NCBI GenBank assembly: GCA_020629335.1
Contig: JAHDDN010000065.1
Coordinates: forward strand, 1 to 14,486
Direction of reading: 5' to 3'
Source of the DNA: Chitinophagales bacterium
Lineage (GTDB): Bacteria; Bacteroidota; Bacteroidia; Chitinophagales; UBA2359
Length of the DNA stretch: 14,486 bases
Shown here piece after piece: positions 1 through 6,536 of this stretch (positions are counted from its first letter, which is position 1; every line of letters starts with the position of its first letter). The translations under genes and the position numbers were made by a program. A model generated the notes under the pieces. That model was not told where the DNA came from. It searched no databases and saw only the letters and a program-made list of their open reading frames with translations.

Positions 1-82
1 AGATTAGCATTCCAAAAACATAAAAAAACAAAAAAATCACCGCTTATAAAAAAGAATCCTCAAAAAAGCCCATTAAAGCATC

Positions 83-1711
83 TTATTCGACCACCACCAA
101 ACGCTCCAAACCCAAAACTGCCTCCTCACTATATAACTCCAAACAATAAACCCCCATAGCACTATCAGACAAATCTATATCCACCGAACTACGCCCCTCC
201 AATATATTTCCCTCTTTCACCACTCGACCCGACACATCATACACCCGCCACTTCAAAGGAGCAGTAGAAACCAAATCAGCCTCCGACAAACGCAAACGAA
301 ATACCCCATTGGAAGGATTTGGATACACCAATAAAGAGCCTATTTCTGAAGGTCCACTTGATATGCTTGTCACAATTTTTCCAGCCAAATCCCAATACTC
401 CCCACTAGATGGACCACAATCCCCATTAAAACAACCATTCTCATCAAAACGTACCAGCCATACATTTCTATCATATACCAACTGATTTGTTCCATCTTCC
501 TGCTCTACTCTCAAGGAGTCTGTAGTTTGCCCTACAGTATAAATACTACCATCAGGCGTTTGCAAAACATCATATATTCTAAAAGCATGAACATTATCTG
601 AATCATAAAAAATACGCTCCCATTCTAACTCGCCTTCAGGGCTCAACTTAAATAACCAAGCCATATTCCAAATTTGTTTATCATAAATAGCGGACAATTC
701 ATCCAAATAAACATAATCTTCAAATGAACCGTAACAAAGGAAGCTTCCATCCGATAGAGACTTTACATTATAAATAAATCGAGTTTCTCCATATTCTGGT
801 AATACATTATACTCCCATATTGTATTCAAAGAAGTATCCATTTTTCGCACAATATTAACTTCATCAAAATTAGAATTTAGTTCTGGATTGATACACCAAG
901 CACCAACATAAGCCTCTTCATTAGGTATAGTATCTAAATACAATGGACATTCAGGGTAATTCTCACTCCAATCAGTTTCTAAAAAGGTCTCCCAGATCAT
1001 CTCCCCCTCTTCACTATCAGATAATTTCATAAAGTAAGCATCTGAATCTGAATCTTCCTCCTCATAAATAATTCCACTTATTAAGATATCCTCATTTTTA
1101 TCAATTATTATATTATAAGGAGTACTCGAGTAAAAATCATTAGCAAAACTCTTCTCCCAAACAAGTACACCTAAACTATCAGTTCTAATCAAACGAATAT
1201 CACGATTAGAAATAGTGCCATTTGCACCTCCAATCAAAAAGCCACCATCAGAAAATTGACTAATAACTCTAGTTAAATCAGATCCATCCTCAGGATACGT
1301 ATTTACAAACAAGGTATCTCCTTCACTGTTAGTAAGCATCAAAAAATAGTTTTTAATAGTAGCGTCATCTGTGTGTTTTAAACCTGTTAAAGCAATATTT
1401 CCATCTTCAGTAATTAACATACAACCTGAATTATTAGAAATCCCAAGACTCACTTCATCATCATAAACTTTTTGCCAGATGATCTCACCATCCTGATTTA
1501 TATTAAGCAATCCAAAACAAAGTTGATCTATGCATGAATTGCCAGTATGAATTAACAAACTACTGTCTGTTAAAACGTGAGTTAGTGTGACACCTGCACT
1601 TACTTCATCGTAACCAACCATATCTATTGTTTGGCTAAATTCGGTCTGACCAAATAGACTAAGCGAAAAAAACAGCATAATAATGAATAAGCGCATTTTT
1701 GCATTGTTCAT
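83..1711 (-). CDS. Secreted T9SS type A sorting-domain protein with propeller-like repeats
   Basis: Predicted 542-residue exported protein of unknown specific function. Residues 1-22 form a signal peptide (hydrophobic FIIMLFFSLSLFG ending near GQ). The middle (about 30-440) has repeated blocks of the type DGxFLxxG followed by W/F-L-x-R/K-D/L-xxxGxxxW, for example WLFKLSPEGELEWER and WLVRFDENG, as in beta-propeller-like surface proteins. The last 85 residues (about 458-542) are a T9SS type A sorting domain: the YPNPSNGVFRL opening, then WRVYDVSGRVV and GVYCLELYSE. In this family the domain directs export through the Por/T9SS system to the cell surface or medium. The frame stays open upstream to 1873, but that part lies in a repeat element, so I start at ATG 1711; ATG 1696 (537 residues) is equally possible because the hydrophobic stretch directly follows it. 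There is no clear Shine-Dalgarno site. DNA beyond the stop is T-rich on this strand, without a clear hairpin. Confidence 0.85.
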   Translation of the reverse strand: MNNAKMRLFIIMLFFSLSLFGQTEFSQTIDMVGYDEVSAGVTLTHVLTDSSLLIHTGNSCIDQLCFGLLNINQDGEIIWQKVYDDEVSLGISNNSGCMLITEDGNIALTGLKHTDDATIKNYFLMLTNSEGDTLFVNTYPEDGSDLTRVISQFSDGGFLIGGANGTISNRDIRLIRTDSLGVLVWEKSFANDFYSSTPYNIIIDKNEDILISGIIYEEEDSDSDAYFMKLSDSEEGEMIWETFLETDWSENYPECPLYLDTIPNEEAYVGAWCINPELNSNFDEVNIVRKMDTSLNTIWEYNVLPEYGETRFIYNVKSLSDGSFLCYGSFEDYVYLDELSAIYDKQIWNMAWLFKLSPEGELEWERIFYDSDNVHAFRIYDVLQTPDGSIYTVGQTTDSLRVEQEDGTNQLVYDRNVWLVRFDENGCFNGDCGPSSGEYWDLAGKIVTSISSGPSEIGSLLVYPNPSNGVFRLRLSEADLVSTAPLKWRVYDVSGRVVKEGNILEGRSSVDIDLSDSAMGVYCLELYSEEAVLGLERLVVVE

Positions 1712-1752
1712 AGTACAATATAGTGATATATCTGATAAGGTGCTAAAATTTG

Positions 1753-1965
1753 CGTGAGGGATGGGAGCGGTATGTGGCGTCGAGAGGGGGCTTACGGAGC
1801 TTAGGCAGATGCAGGCTGGCCACGCAGTGGCAGACAAATATGCCTTAGCGGAGTAGCTGCCGAACAGCCACATAAGAGCGGACAGCCCGACCCTTCCTCA
1901 TTTTTTCATCGGAGGGCGCACACATAGGTAGCGCCCCTACAGTCCGATGAAAAAATGAGGAAGGG
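1753..1965 (-). repeat. Structured interspersed repeat, copy 1
   Basis: A non-coding element of about 213 bases with a second copy at 6144-6355. Read on the minus strand, the body runs from TCGGGCTGTCCGCT (about 1890) through CCGCTAAGGC and GCCTAAGCTCC to CGCTCCCATCCCT (about 1757). Body blocks match copy 2 closely, by eye about three quarters identical. An outer pair, TATGTGGC at 1771-1778 and GCCACATA at 1867-1874, can close a long stem and is kept in both copies. A 22-base-pair hairpin (1891-1965) sits at the right end. Weak similarity continues to about 1983 (CCCAACAAATTAGT, compared with the reverse complement of the left flank of copy 2). From memory, repeats starting with GGGCT(A/G)TCCGCT and ending with ATCCCTAA recur in many Bacteroidota genomes, but this was not searched. 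No transposase is present. Confidence 0.75.
1891..1965. repeat. Perfect 22-bp hairpin of repeat copy 1
   Basis: Arms at 1891-1912 and 1944-1965 are exact reverse complements over 22 bases, around a 31-base loop (1913-1943). The loop holds GGGCGC and GCGCCC, which can form an inner 6-bp stem. The loop sequence GGGCGCACACATAGGTAGC also occurs in copy 2 in the same orientation on the plus strand. The structure could act as a terminator in either direction, but neither side has a plain uridine tail. I see it mainly as part of the mobile or repeated element. Confidence 0.8.
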
Positions 1966-2161
1966 GCACGCCCAACAAATTAGTGAGAATTATATCATTT
2001 TGTATTTTTTTGGAAAAAAGTCGCTAAATTTTTATGCCATTTATGGTCTTTTAGACTCATAGTAGTAAAGGAACGTTCTAACATAAATTGGGCTTGAGTA
2101 CAAGTTCATTGATAGCACCTTCTCTCAAACGGTTGGGATAGCAAGGCAGCGGGAAAAATAA

Positions 2162-2195
2162 AACTTGCAAAAGCGAGTTAGACAATGTATAATTG
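2162..2195 (+). promoter_or_regulatory. Candidate mazEF promoter with overlapping operator-like palindrome
   Basis: TTGCAA (2165-2170) and TATAAT (2188-2193) are spaced by 17 bases. The same bases also fit the Bacteroidota pattern loosely, with TTG at 2165 and TATAATTG (one mismatch to TAnnTTTG) 20 bases later. An imperfect palindrome, AACTTGC-AAAA-GCGAGTT (2162-2179, one G-T type mismatch), overlaps the upstream box. MazE-type antitoxins commonly repress their own operon by binding palindromes near the promoter, so this is a plausible operator. The prediction rests on sequence pattern only. Confidence 0.35.
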
Positions 2196-2216
2196 TAGTA
2201 AAATAAATTAATAATA

Positions 2217-2474
2217 ATGACAGTATCATTTAAAAAATGGGGCAATAGTATCGGAATCATTATTCCCAAAATACTAGTAGATAAGTACGACATCAAATTA
2301 GACAAGGAGTATGATATTATCGAGGGAGAGGAAGGATTTACTTTTAAGGAAAAAACGAATCAACCAAGCTTAGATGAACTTTTAGAGGGAATGGACAGAA
2401 GTAGTCGATATGAGCCAGATACTTTGATTAAGGATAATATTGGCAAGGAACGTTTTTGGGAAGATTTATCATGA
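2217..2474 (+). CDS. mazE: MazE-type antitoxin (AbrB/SpoVT fold)
   Basis: An 85-residue antitoxin predicted to bind and neutralise the toxin encoded next. Residues 1-45 are a swapped-hairpin AbrB-type DNA-binding domain with the hallmark KKWGNSIGIIIPK (6-18), followed by the KLDKEYDI and GFTFKEK strands. The C-terminal part (about 46-85) is acidic and looks flexible (LDELLEGMD, then RFWEDLS); in MazE proteins this part wraps the toxin dimer. Length is normal for the family. ATG 2217 fits the start of the fold (MTVSFKKWGNS); there is no Shine-Dalgarno site, only AT-rich DNA, as is usual in Bacteroidota. The stop overlaps the next start by 4 bases (ATGA at 2471-2474), so the pair should be translationally coupled. 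Self-repression through the palindrome at 2162-2179 is likely but inferred. Confidence 0.92.
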   Translation: MTVSFKKWGNSIGIIIPKILVDKYDIKLDKEYDIIEGEEGFTFKEKTNQPSLDELLEGMDRSSRYEPDTLIKDNIGKERFWEDLS

Positions 2475-2812
2475 AAGAGTACATACCAAATCATGGCGAT
2501 ATAATCTGGGTGAATTTAGAGCCAATCAAAGGACATGAGCAAGGTGGCACTCGCCCATCATTAGTGCTATCTAATACAAAATATAATGATAAAACAGGCA
2601 TGGTGATTATCGCACCAATTACATCTAAACCTAAAGCTTATGCAGGGGAAATTCCCTTGCCTAAAACATCAAAAATAACAGGAGTAATCTTGAGTGATCA
2701 CATCAGAAATTTAGATTGGGTAGAGCGACCTGTACAATTTACAGGAGTTAATGTGGGTAAAGAAACAGTCAAAGAAGTCATGCAACGACTGAATATACTT
2801 TGTAACGAATAA
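2471..2812 (+). CDS. mazF: MazF-type mRNA interferase toxin
   Basis: A 113-residue endoribonuclease toxin of the MazF/ChpB/PemK family, which cleaves mRNA at short sequence sites when the antitoxin is degraded. Family signatures are visible in order: GDIIWVNLEPIKGHEQGGTRP (9-29), LVLS, YNDKTGMVIIAPIT (38-51), then GVILSDHIRNLDW with a trailing helix (VKEVMQRLNIL). Arg28 (GTRPS) and Thr51 (APITS) align with the catalytic Arg29 and Thr52 of Escherichia coli MazF, so the enzyme looks intact. The ATG at 2471 overlaps the antitoxin stop and matches the family start (YIPNHGDI); an in-frame TTG at 2456 would add five residues and is less likely. Cleavage specificity cannot be read from the sequence. 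The gene ends 91 bases from the convergent rimK stop. Confidence 0.93.
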   Translation: MKEYIPNHGDIIWVNLEPIKGHEQGGTRPSLVLSNTKYNDKTGMVIIAPITSKPKAYAGEIPLPKTSKITGVILSDHIRNLDWVERPVQFTGVNVGKETVKEVMQRLNILCNE

Positions 2813-2903
2813 GTAATTGGACAAATTTATTCTTACTTTATGACTGGTTCTTTTTTACTTATACTGCATTATTTTTATCAGCCATAGCACAGCTATACCT
2901 TAA

Positions 2904-3812
2904 CTAAAACGTTCTTCTTGCCTTTTTCCTGTTGTGATTGGGAACGCTGCGCTCTATATAATTGATAATTTTACCTGCAATATCTACTCCTGTGGCGCCT
3001 TCTATGCCTTCTAATCCTGGAGAGGAATTCACTTCTAAAATGAGCGGCCCACGACGAGATTGGAGCATATCTACTCCACATACACTCAGACCTAATACTT
3101 TGGCTGCTAATAAAGCGGTGCGCTCTTCGGCTGGAGTTAGACGAATGACATGGGCGCTACCTCCTCTGTGTAAATTGGATCTAAACTCTCCTGATTTGGC
3201 TTGGCGAATCATGGCGCCTACTACTTCCCCATCGACTACTAAAGCTCTGATATCTGCGCCATTGGCCTCACTGATAAATTCTTGTACGATAACCCTCGCT
3301 TTGAGCTGATTAAAGGCATCAATGACTGAGTTAGCAGCATTATTGGTTTCGGCTAATACGACGCCTAAGCCTTGAGTCCCTTCTAATAACTTAATGACTA
3401 AAGGAGCGCCACCTACTGCCTGAATGAGCTCTTCTGGATCTTTGGTGAAATGGGTGAAGGCGGTCTTTGGAAGGGCAATGCCTTGACTGGCTAATAATTG
3501 TAAACTGCGAAATTTATCACGGGAACGTAATAAGGCATCAGAAGGCGTGGTCGTAAAGACTTTTTGCATCTCAAATTGACGAATCACGGAAGCTCCGTAA
3601 TAGGTGACAGATGCACCAATACGTGGAATAATGGCATCTATATGGGATAGATTTCGACCATAATATTTGACTATGGGGCGGTTATTTTCTACGACTAAAT
3701 TACATTTAATATGATCGTAAACTTCTACACGATGTCCTCTCTCCTTGGCTGCTTCATAGAGCCTTTGGGTAGAGTACAAATAACGTTTTCTAGAAAGAAT
3801 GGCTATCCTCAT
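2904..3812 (-). CDS. rimK: Ribosomal protein S6--L-glutamate ligase (ATP-grasp)
   Basis: A 302-residue ATP-grasp ligase close in length and sequence to Escherichia coli RimK (300 residues), which adds glutamates to the C-terminus of ribosomal protein S6. Landmarks: start MRIAILSRKRYLYS (1-14), PRIGASVTYYG (about 63-73), LLRSRDKFRSLQLLASQGI, the nucleotide loop KLLEGTQGLGVVL (about 141-153), FRSNLHRGGSA (about 210-220), GVDML, and the metal-binding EVNSSPGLEGIE (about 260-271). All catalytic blocks are intact. The C-terminal tail is strongly basic (NHNRKKARRTF). ATG 3812 shares its A with the upstream TGA stop (TGATG), so it is coupled to the RimB-like gene; an in-frame TTG at 3815 is a less likely start. 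A weak hairpin (ATAGC-ACA-GCTAT, 2884-2896) lies just beyond the stop. The pairing with a RimB-like protease supports the S6-modification role over other glutamate ligases. Confidence 0.92.
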   Translation of the reverse strand: MRIAILSRKRYLYSTQRLYEAAKERGHRVEVYDHIKCNLVVENNRPIVKYYGRNLSHIDAIIPRIGASVTYYGASVIRQFEMQKVFTTTPSDALLRSRDKFRSLQLLASQGIALPKTAFTHFTKDPEELIQAVGGAPLVIKLLEGTQGLGVVLAETNNAANSVIDAFNQLKARVIVQEFISEANGADIRALVVDGEVVGAMIRQAKSGEFRSNLHRGGSAHVIRLTPAEERTALLAAKVLGLSVCGVDMLQSRRGPLILEVNSSPGLEGIEGATGVDIAGKIINYIERSVPNHNRKKARRTF

Positions 3813-4249
3813 CAAACTACATTCTGCAAGCGGGTAATAGATAAATTTGTTTTGGTTACATCTACTATGAATTTAGATTTTAGGAATTTGCGCCCTAATA
3901 AAATAGGGAATTTCAAATTGCTCCTATCGTTTAAAGTAAATTCAGTAAGTATTTGTTCTCCAAAGATACAAACTGCTGTTTGAATTACATATCTTTTCTT
4001 CTTTTGTCCAGAAGAATTTTTAACCTCCCGCTCTTGGAAATCGCTAAAGTAAAATCGCTGGCTCCACTCAGGGCGTGACGGATGTGCTAACAAACTAAAA
4101 TGAAGAATCGGACAGCCAAAGAAATCTACGACTTGCGCATCTTTGCAGTGAATACAGCTCGTATAAGCACCCGTATCTACCTTAGCAGATAAACCATAAA
4201 GGCCCATCTCTGGTAAATCAATTAGCTCACTTCGACCTATTTTCTTCAT
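3812..4249 (-). CDS. RimB-like retropepsin-fold protease (ATP-dependent zinc protease family)
   Basis: A 145-residue protein of the family annotated as ATP-dependent zinc protease (Pfam PF05618), predicted to have a retropepsin-like aspartic fold. Visible features are the start GRSELIDLPEMGL (5-17), the catalytic-type motif KVDTGAYTSCIH (23-34, Asp25), and the second conserved loop FPILLGRKFL (114-123). In Pseudomonas the relative RimB is encoded with RimK and acts on glutamylated S6; the 1-base overlap with rimK here fits a shared role. ATG 4249 is chosen because the family begins a few residues before GR..hDLPE; the frame stays open upstream to 4390, and ATG 4315 would add 22 residues without family similarity. 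A candidate promoter lies at 4313-4344, downstream of the preceding gene's terminator-like hairpin, so rimB-like/rimK may form their own two-gene unit. No signal peptide is present, so a cytoplasmic role is likely. Confidence 0.85.
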   Translation of the reverse strand: MKKIGRSELIDLPEMGLYGLSAKVDTGAYTSCIHCKDAQVVDFFGCPILHFSLLAHPSRPEWSQRFYFSDFQEREVKNSSGQKKKRYVIQTAVCIFGEQILTEFTLNDRSNLKFPILLGRKFLKSKFIVDVTKTNLSITRLQNVV

Positions 4250-4312
4250 TTTATCAGTTCTTTTGTTGTAAAGTTCTTTCAAGCTAATGAATGTTTCATA
4301 CAACTCGATATA

Positions 4313-4344
4313 CATAAATACAACAAATGGGCCTAAAATGCAAA
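4313..4344 (-). promoter_or_regulatory. Candidate promoter for the rimB-like/rimK pair
   Basis: On the minus strand TTTG (4344-4341) is followed after 20 bases by TATTTATG (4320-4313), a one-mismatch match to the Bacteroidota box TAnnTTTG. This would place the transcript start near 4306 and leave a leader of about 57 bases before ATG 4249. Such boxes occur by chance in AT-rich DNA, so support is moderate. The position between a terminator-like hairpin and a gene start strengthens it. Confidence 0.35.
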
Positions 4345-4351
4345 AATAAGA

Positions 4352-4402
4352 TTTGTGAATTAGTTGATTGCCTGCTAATTGACAAAGCAACTAACTCACA
4401 AA
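4352..4402 (-). terminator. Hairpin terminator candidate after the outer-membrane protein gene
   Basis: Arms 4352-4366 and 4388-4402 pair over 15 bases with a single mismatch (core GTGAATTAGTTG against CAACTAACTCAC), around a 21-base loop. It begins 8 bases beyond the stop codon of the minus-strand gene ending at 4410. On the minus strand the downstream arm is followed by an imperfect T-rich stretch (CTTATTTTTG), so termination is plausible though not textbook. Confidence 0.45.
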
Positions 4403-4409
4403 AAAGCCA

Positions 4410-5843
4410 TTACAACTGTGGACAAGCAATAGAAGGCGCCTTCAATCGCTTGCGATCATTTCTAATACTGATAGAATTAAAGCGCACACTCGCATATATA
4501 TCCGTACCATTCATCTTGGATGGCATCGCCCAGCTTTGTAAATTCTCAGTCCCCACAGTCAAAAATCCTACTCTAACGGCCGTTCCTACCCTTGCCTTTT
4601 GATCTTCATAAAAACTCACAGGAACAGACACCTCTACTAATCTCGACTCAAAACGAGGAGTCACCGCCCACATATTAGTGCGCTCTAATGCCGCCCCTGG
4701 CAATTTAATTTTTCGCACCATTAGGCCATTCACAAATAGACGTTTCGTAATCCCTAAATCTGCACTTACTGTTACTGCCGCAGGTGTCCAAATACTAAAC
4801 TGCTGACTCTTTTTTGTGCTATTGACAATACCTGTAGCCTGCGTGCTCAGTTCGGCCAAAAACTCCTCCTCAGTCTCCGCATTATTAAATTCATCCAACA
4901 CAATTTCAAATTGATCATTGTTTTGAATCTTGTGTCGAGAAGCATTTTTATGAAAACGAATTTGACCAACATCCACTAAAGAAGCACCTAATTTAAAATT
5001 AGGGCGATTCAATTCATTTCTACTCACCACATAACTTGCGCCAATATCTATCGCTCCTCCTAATCCATTGATATTAGCTGCGACACTAGACCCCACTCCA
5101 GCTTCATCAAATAGATTACTCGCTACGCCATAATCAATATCAGCCGCTTCTTGCACCAAAAAGCCATCACTCGTTTTATTGATTTGCGTATTCCCTTTCG
5201 TATTAAAATAAGCCCCTTCTAAACCCGTCAAAAATTTCAAATTGACTCCTACAGAAAGTTGCTCATCTATTTGCCGAGCATAGTGCAACCCAATTTCTCC
5301 CCAAGCCATTGCCGCCAATTTCATCGGCCTTATATCTGCCCCTTCCCTCAATAAAGGCAAGGCATCCATCTGATAATAACCCAAATCCGAATCTATGCGA
5401 TTCATACTAACACCAGATCGCACCGCCGTCATCAATCCAAATGTATGTTTGCCCGCATGAAACATCAAAGATGGCCCAAGCACAATTGCATTCATATGAA
5501 GCCGTTTTTTTCGATTATCATTTTCATAATCATAGACCAATTCATTAGCTCCAATAGGCCTTTCAGTAGTGATGTCTCCCCTAAAAATCAGGTCTGGATT
5601 GCTGATTAATTGGGGAACAGAGGCCTTCTCCAAAAACGCATAATTTGTCTCCGCAAAAAGACCGACTGTTCCCACATTTAAGCTCCATTTAAATGGACTT
5701 TCAGTTGTAGTAGCTGGATTGAGCAAAGCACTATTAATGCCCGAGAAATTACTCAATTTTGTGCCTAATTGTTCTTGCGCAGTGGTGGGTAGATATACCA
5801 TCCCCATGATGAGGAAGGCCCCGAAAAATTGGGTCCATTTCAT
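4410..5843 (-). CDS. DUF5723-like outer-membrane beta-barrel protein
   Basis: A 477-residue exported protein. Residues 1-22 are a signal peptide (FFGAFLIMGMVYL, cleavage near TTAQ). The mature start LGTKLSNFSGINSALLNPATT resembles the opening of DUF5723 and PorP/FadL-like Bacteroidota outer-membrane proteins, where an N-x-A-x-x-N-P-A block precedes the barrel. The rest alternates hydrophobic and polar residues with glycine- and aromatic-rich strands (HTFGLMTAVRSGVSMN, IGLHYARQIDEQLSVGVNLKF, GGAIDIGASYVVSR, FKLGASLVDVGQI), as expected of a transmembrane barrel. The end (APSIACPQL) lacks the usual terminal aromatic residue, so the last segment may lie outside the barrel. The specific function is unknown: it could be structural, a transport barrel, or an accessory of surface assembly. 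It is followed by a terminator-like hairpin, and the RimB-like and rimK genes lie downstream on the same strand after 160 bases, so co-transcription is uncertain. Family assignment is from memory of the sequence pattern. Confidence 0.65.
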   Translation of the reverse strand: MKWTQFFGAFLIMGMVYLPTTAQEQLGTKLSNFSGINSALLNPATTTESPFKWSLNVGTVGLFAETNYAFLEKASVPQLISNPDLIFRGDITTERPIGANELVYDYENDNRKKRLHMNAIVLGPSLMFHAGKHTFGLMTAVRSGVSMNRIDSDLGYYQMDALPLLREGADIRPMKLAAMAWGEIGLHYARQIDEQLSVGVNLKFLTGLEGAYFNTKGNTQINKTSDGFLVQEAADIDYGVASNLFDEAGVGSSVAANINGLGGAIDIGASYVVSRNELNRPNFKLGASLVDVGQIRFHKNASRHKIQNNDQFEIVLDEFNNAETEEEFLAELSTQATGIVNSTKKSQQFSIWTPAAVTVSADLGITKRLFVNGLMVRKIKLPGAALERTNMWAVTPRFESRLVEVSVPVSFYEDQKARVGTAVRVGFLTVGTENLQSWAMPSKMNGTDIYASVRFNSISIRNDRKRLKAPSIACPQL

Positions 5844-6143
5844 AGATTGTCATTTTAATGAAGAAAATTTAAGAAAGGCTTAAAGGGTGAAAAAGGGTAT
5901 AAAATAGGGTGTCAAAAAATGAATCAAAAAACGCGTTTTCTAATGTTTTCCTACTAACGCCCTCCATTTCAAAAAAATTGTTAAGAAGCGTTTTTTTATC
6001 ATAAAACGGTCAAAAAATGTATTGGCCAAAACATTAATTTTTAGGTAAATTGGTTAAGTAGTTGATTGATATATTAGATTGTAAGTTTGCTGTACCATAA
6101 TTAACGATTCGACTAATACACCATTTAACTAAATTGGGGCTTC
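5844..6143. other. AT-rich intergenic region upstream of the outer-membrane protein gene
   Basis: No gene is visible in these 300 bases. They hold a 12-base perfect palindrome AAAACGCGTTTT (5928-5939), a loose stem CGTTTT/AAAACG (5989-6008), and an 11-base direct repeat GTCAAAAAATG at 5911-5921 and 6009-6019, 98 bases apart. The promoter of the minus-strand gene should be here, but I found no good TAnnTTTG match. The palindrome and direct repeats are possible regulator sites without other support. Confidence 0.4.
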
Positions 6144-6218
6144 CTGCTTCCTTATTTTTCATCGGAGGGCGCACACATAGGTAGCACCCCTACGGGCCGA
6201 TGAAAAATAAGGAAGCAG
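6144..6218. repeat. Perfect 22-bp hairpin of repeat copy 2
   Basis: Arms 6144-6165 and 6197-6218 are exact reverse complements around a 31-base loop (6166-6196). The loop matches that of copy 1 at 28 of 31 positions, and one of the changes breaks the inner GGGCGC/GCGCCC stem (here GCACCC). The arm sequence differs from copy 1 at several positions and by one indel, yet pairing is perfect in both. Confidence 0.8.
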
Positions 6219-6355
6219 TCGGGCTGTCCGCTATTATGTGGCTATGCCGCTCCTATTCCGCTAAGGCTCTCTTGTCTGCCTTTCAGGCCAGCCTACGTGA
6301 GCCTAAGCTCCATAAGTCACGTCATAAACGCCACATACCGCTACCATCCCTAAGC
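6144..6355 (+). repeat. Structured interspersed repeat, copy 2
   Basis: The second copy of the element at 1753-1965, with the body in the opposite orientation. The hairpin comes first (6144-6218), then the body from TCGGGCTGTCCGCT (6219) through CCGCTAAGGC and GCCTAAGCTCC to CGCTACCATCCCTAAGCC (about 6355). The outer pair TATGTGGC (6235-6242) and GCCACATA (6330-6337) is identical to that in copy 1. A chance open frame (6200-6442) crosses it. Its stretch MWLCRSYSAKALLSA resembles the spurious upstream extension of the gene at 83-1711, which shows that both reading frames come from the repeat and are not evidence of a protein. Confidence 0.75.
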
Positions 6356-6357
6356 CT

Positions 6358-6400
6358 TCTCCCCTTCAAGGGGAGATACCTGCAGGGCAGAGGGGTAATA
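6358..6400 (+). repeat. Small palindromic repeat (CTCCCCTT-C-AAGGGGAG type)
   Basis: A 19-base palindrome (6358-6376, nine-base arms around one C) is followed by CCTGCAGG (6379-6386) and GGGCAGAGGGGT. It directly follows structured repeat copy 2 and is absent next to copy 1, so it is a separate element. From memory this motif recurs as a dispersed element in several bacterial groups; copy number here is unknown. Confidence 0.5.
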
Positions 6401-6439
6401 ACGTTTGAACTGAATAAATTGAAACATTTTAACCGAAAA

Positions 6440-6520
6440 TGAAATGACATATCTCATTGTAGACACAGCCTTCCATTTTTTCGATTTTGAAAGCTATTTA
6501 AAAGAAGATATGTCATTTCA
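6440..6520. repeat. 81-base inverted-repeat element, MITE-like
   Basis: Perfect 15-base terminal inverted repeats, TGAAATGACATATCT (6440-6454) and its reverse complement (6506-6520), flank a 51-base AT-rich centre without coding capacity. Pairing stops sharply at both ends. Size and shape fit a miniature non-autonomous transposable element or a hairpin-forming dispersed repeat. No clear target-site duplication was seen at the borders. Confidence 0.5.
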
Positions 6521-6536
6521 ACATACCCAAAAACCT

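Noticed and set aside
1712..1873. N-terminal extension of the secreted protein by 54 codons
   Set aside because: It lies mostly in the repeat element, would bury the signal peptide, and a similar peptide appears in the chance frame of copy 2.
2078..2305. Minus-strand open frame over the mazE start
   Set aside because: Antisense to a clear mazE gene and its promoter; composition is not protein-like.
2456..2470. TTG start giving mazF five extra residues
   Set aside because: ATG 2471 overlaps the mazE stop in the usual ATGA manner and matches the family N-terminus.
2962..3309. Plus-strand open frame opposite rimK
   Set aside because: Shadow of a well conserved gene. The frames at 3711-3983 and 4327-4602 are rejected for the same reason.
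1753..6355. Composite transposon formed by the two inverted repeat copies around mazEF and rimK
   Set aside because: No transposase, copies are only moderately similar, and rimK and the outer-membrane gene look like normal chromosomal genes.
6200..6442. 80-codon open frame on the plus strand
   Set aside because: It crosses the repeat element and the palindromic repeat, has no family resemblance, and is explained by the element sequence.
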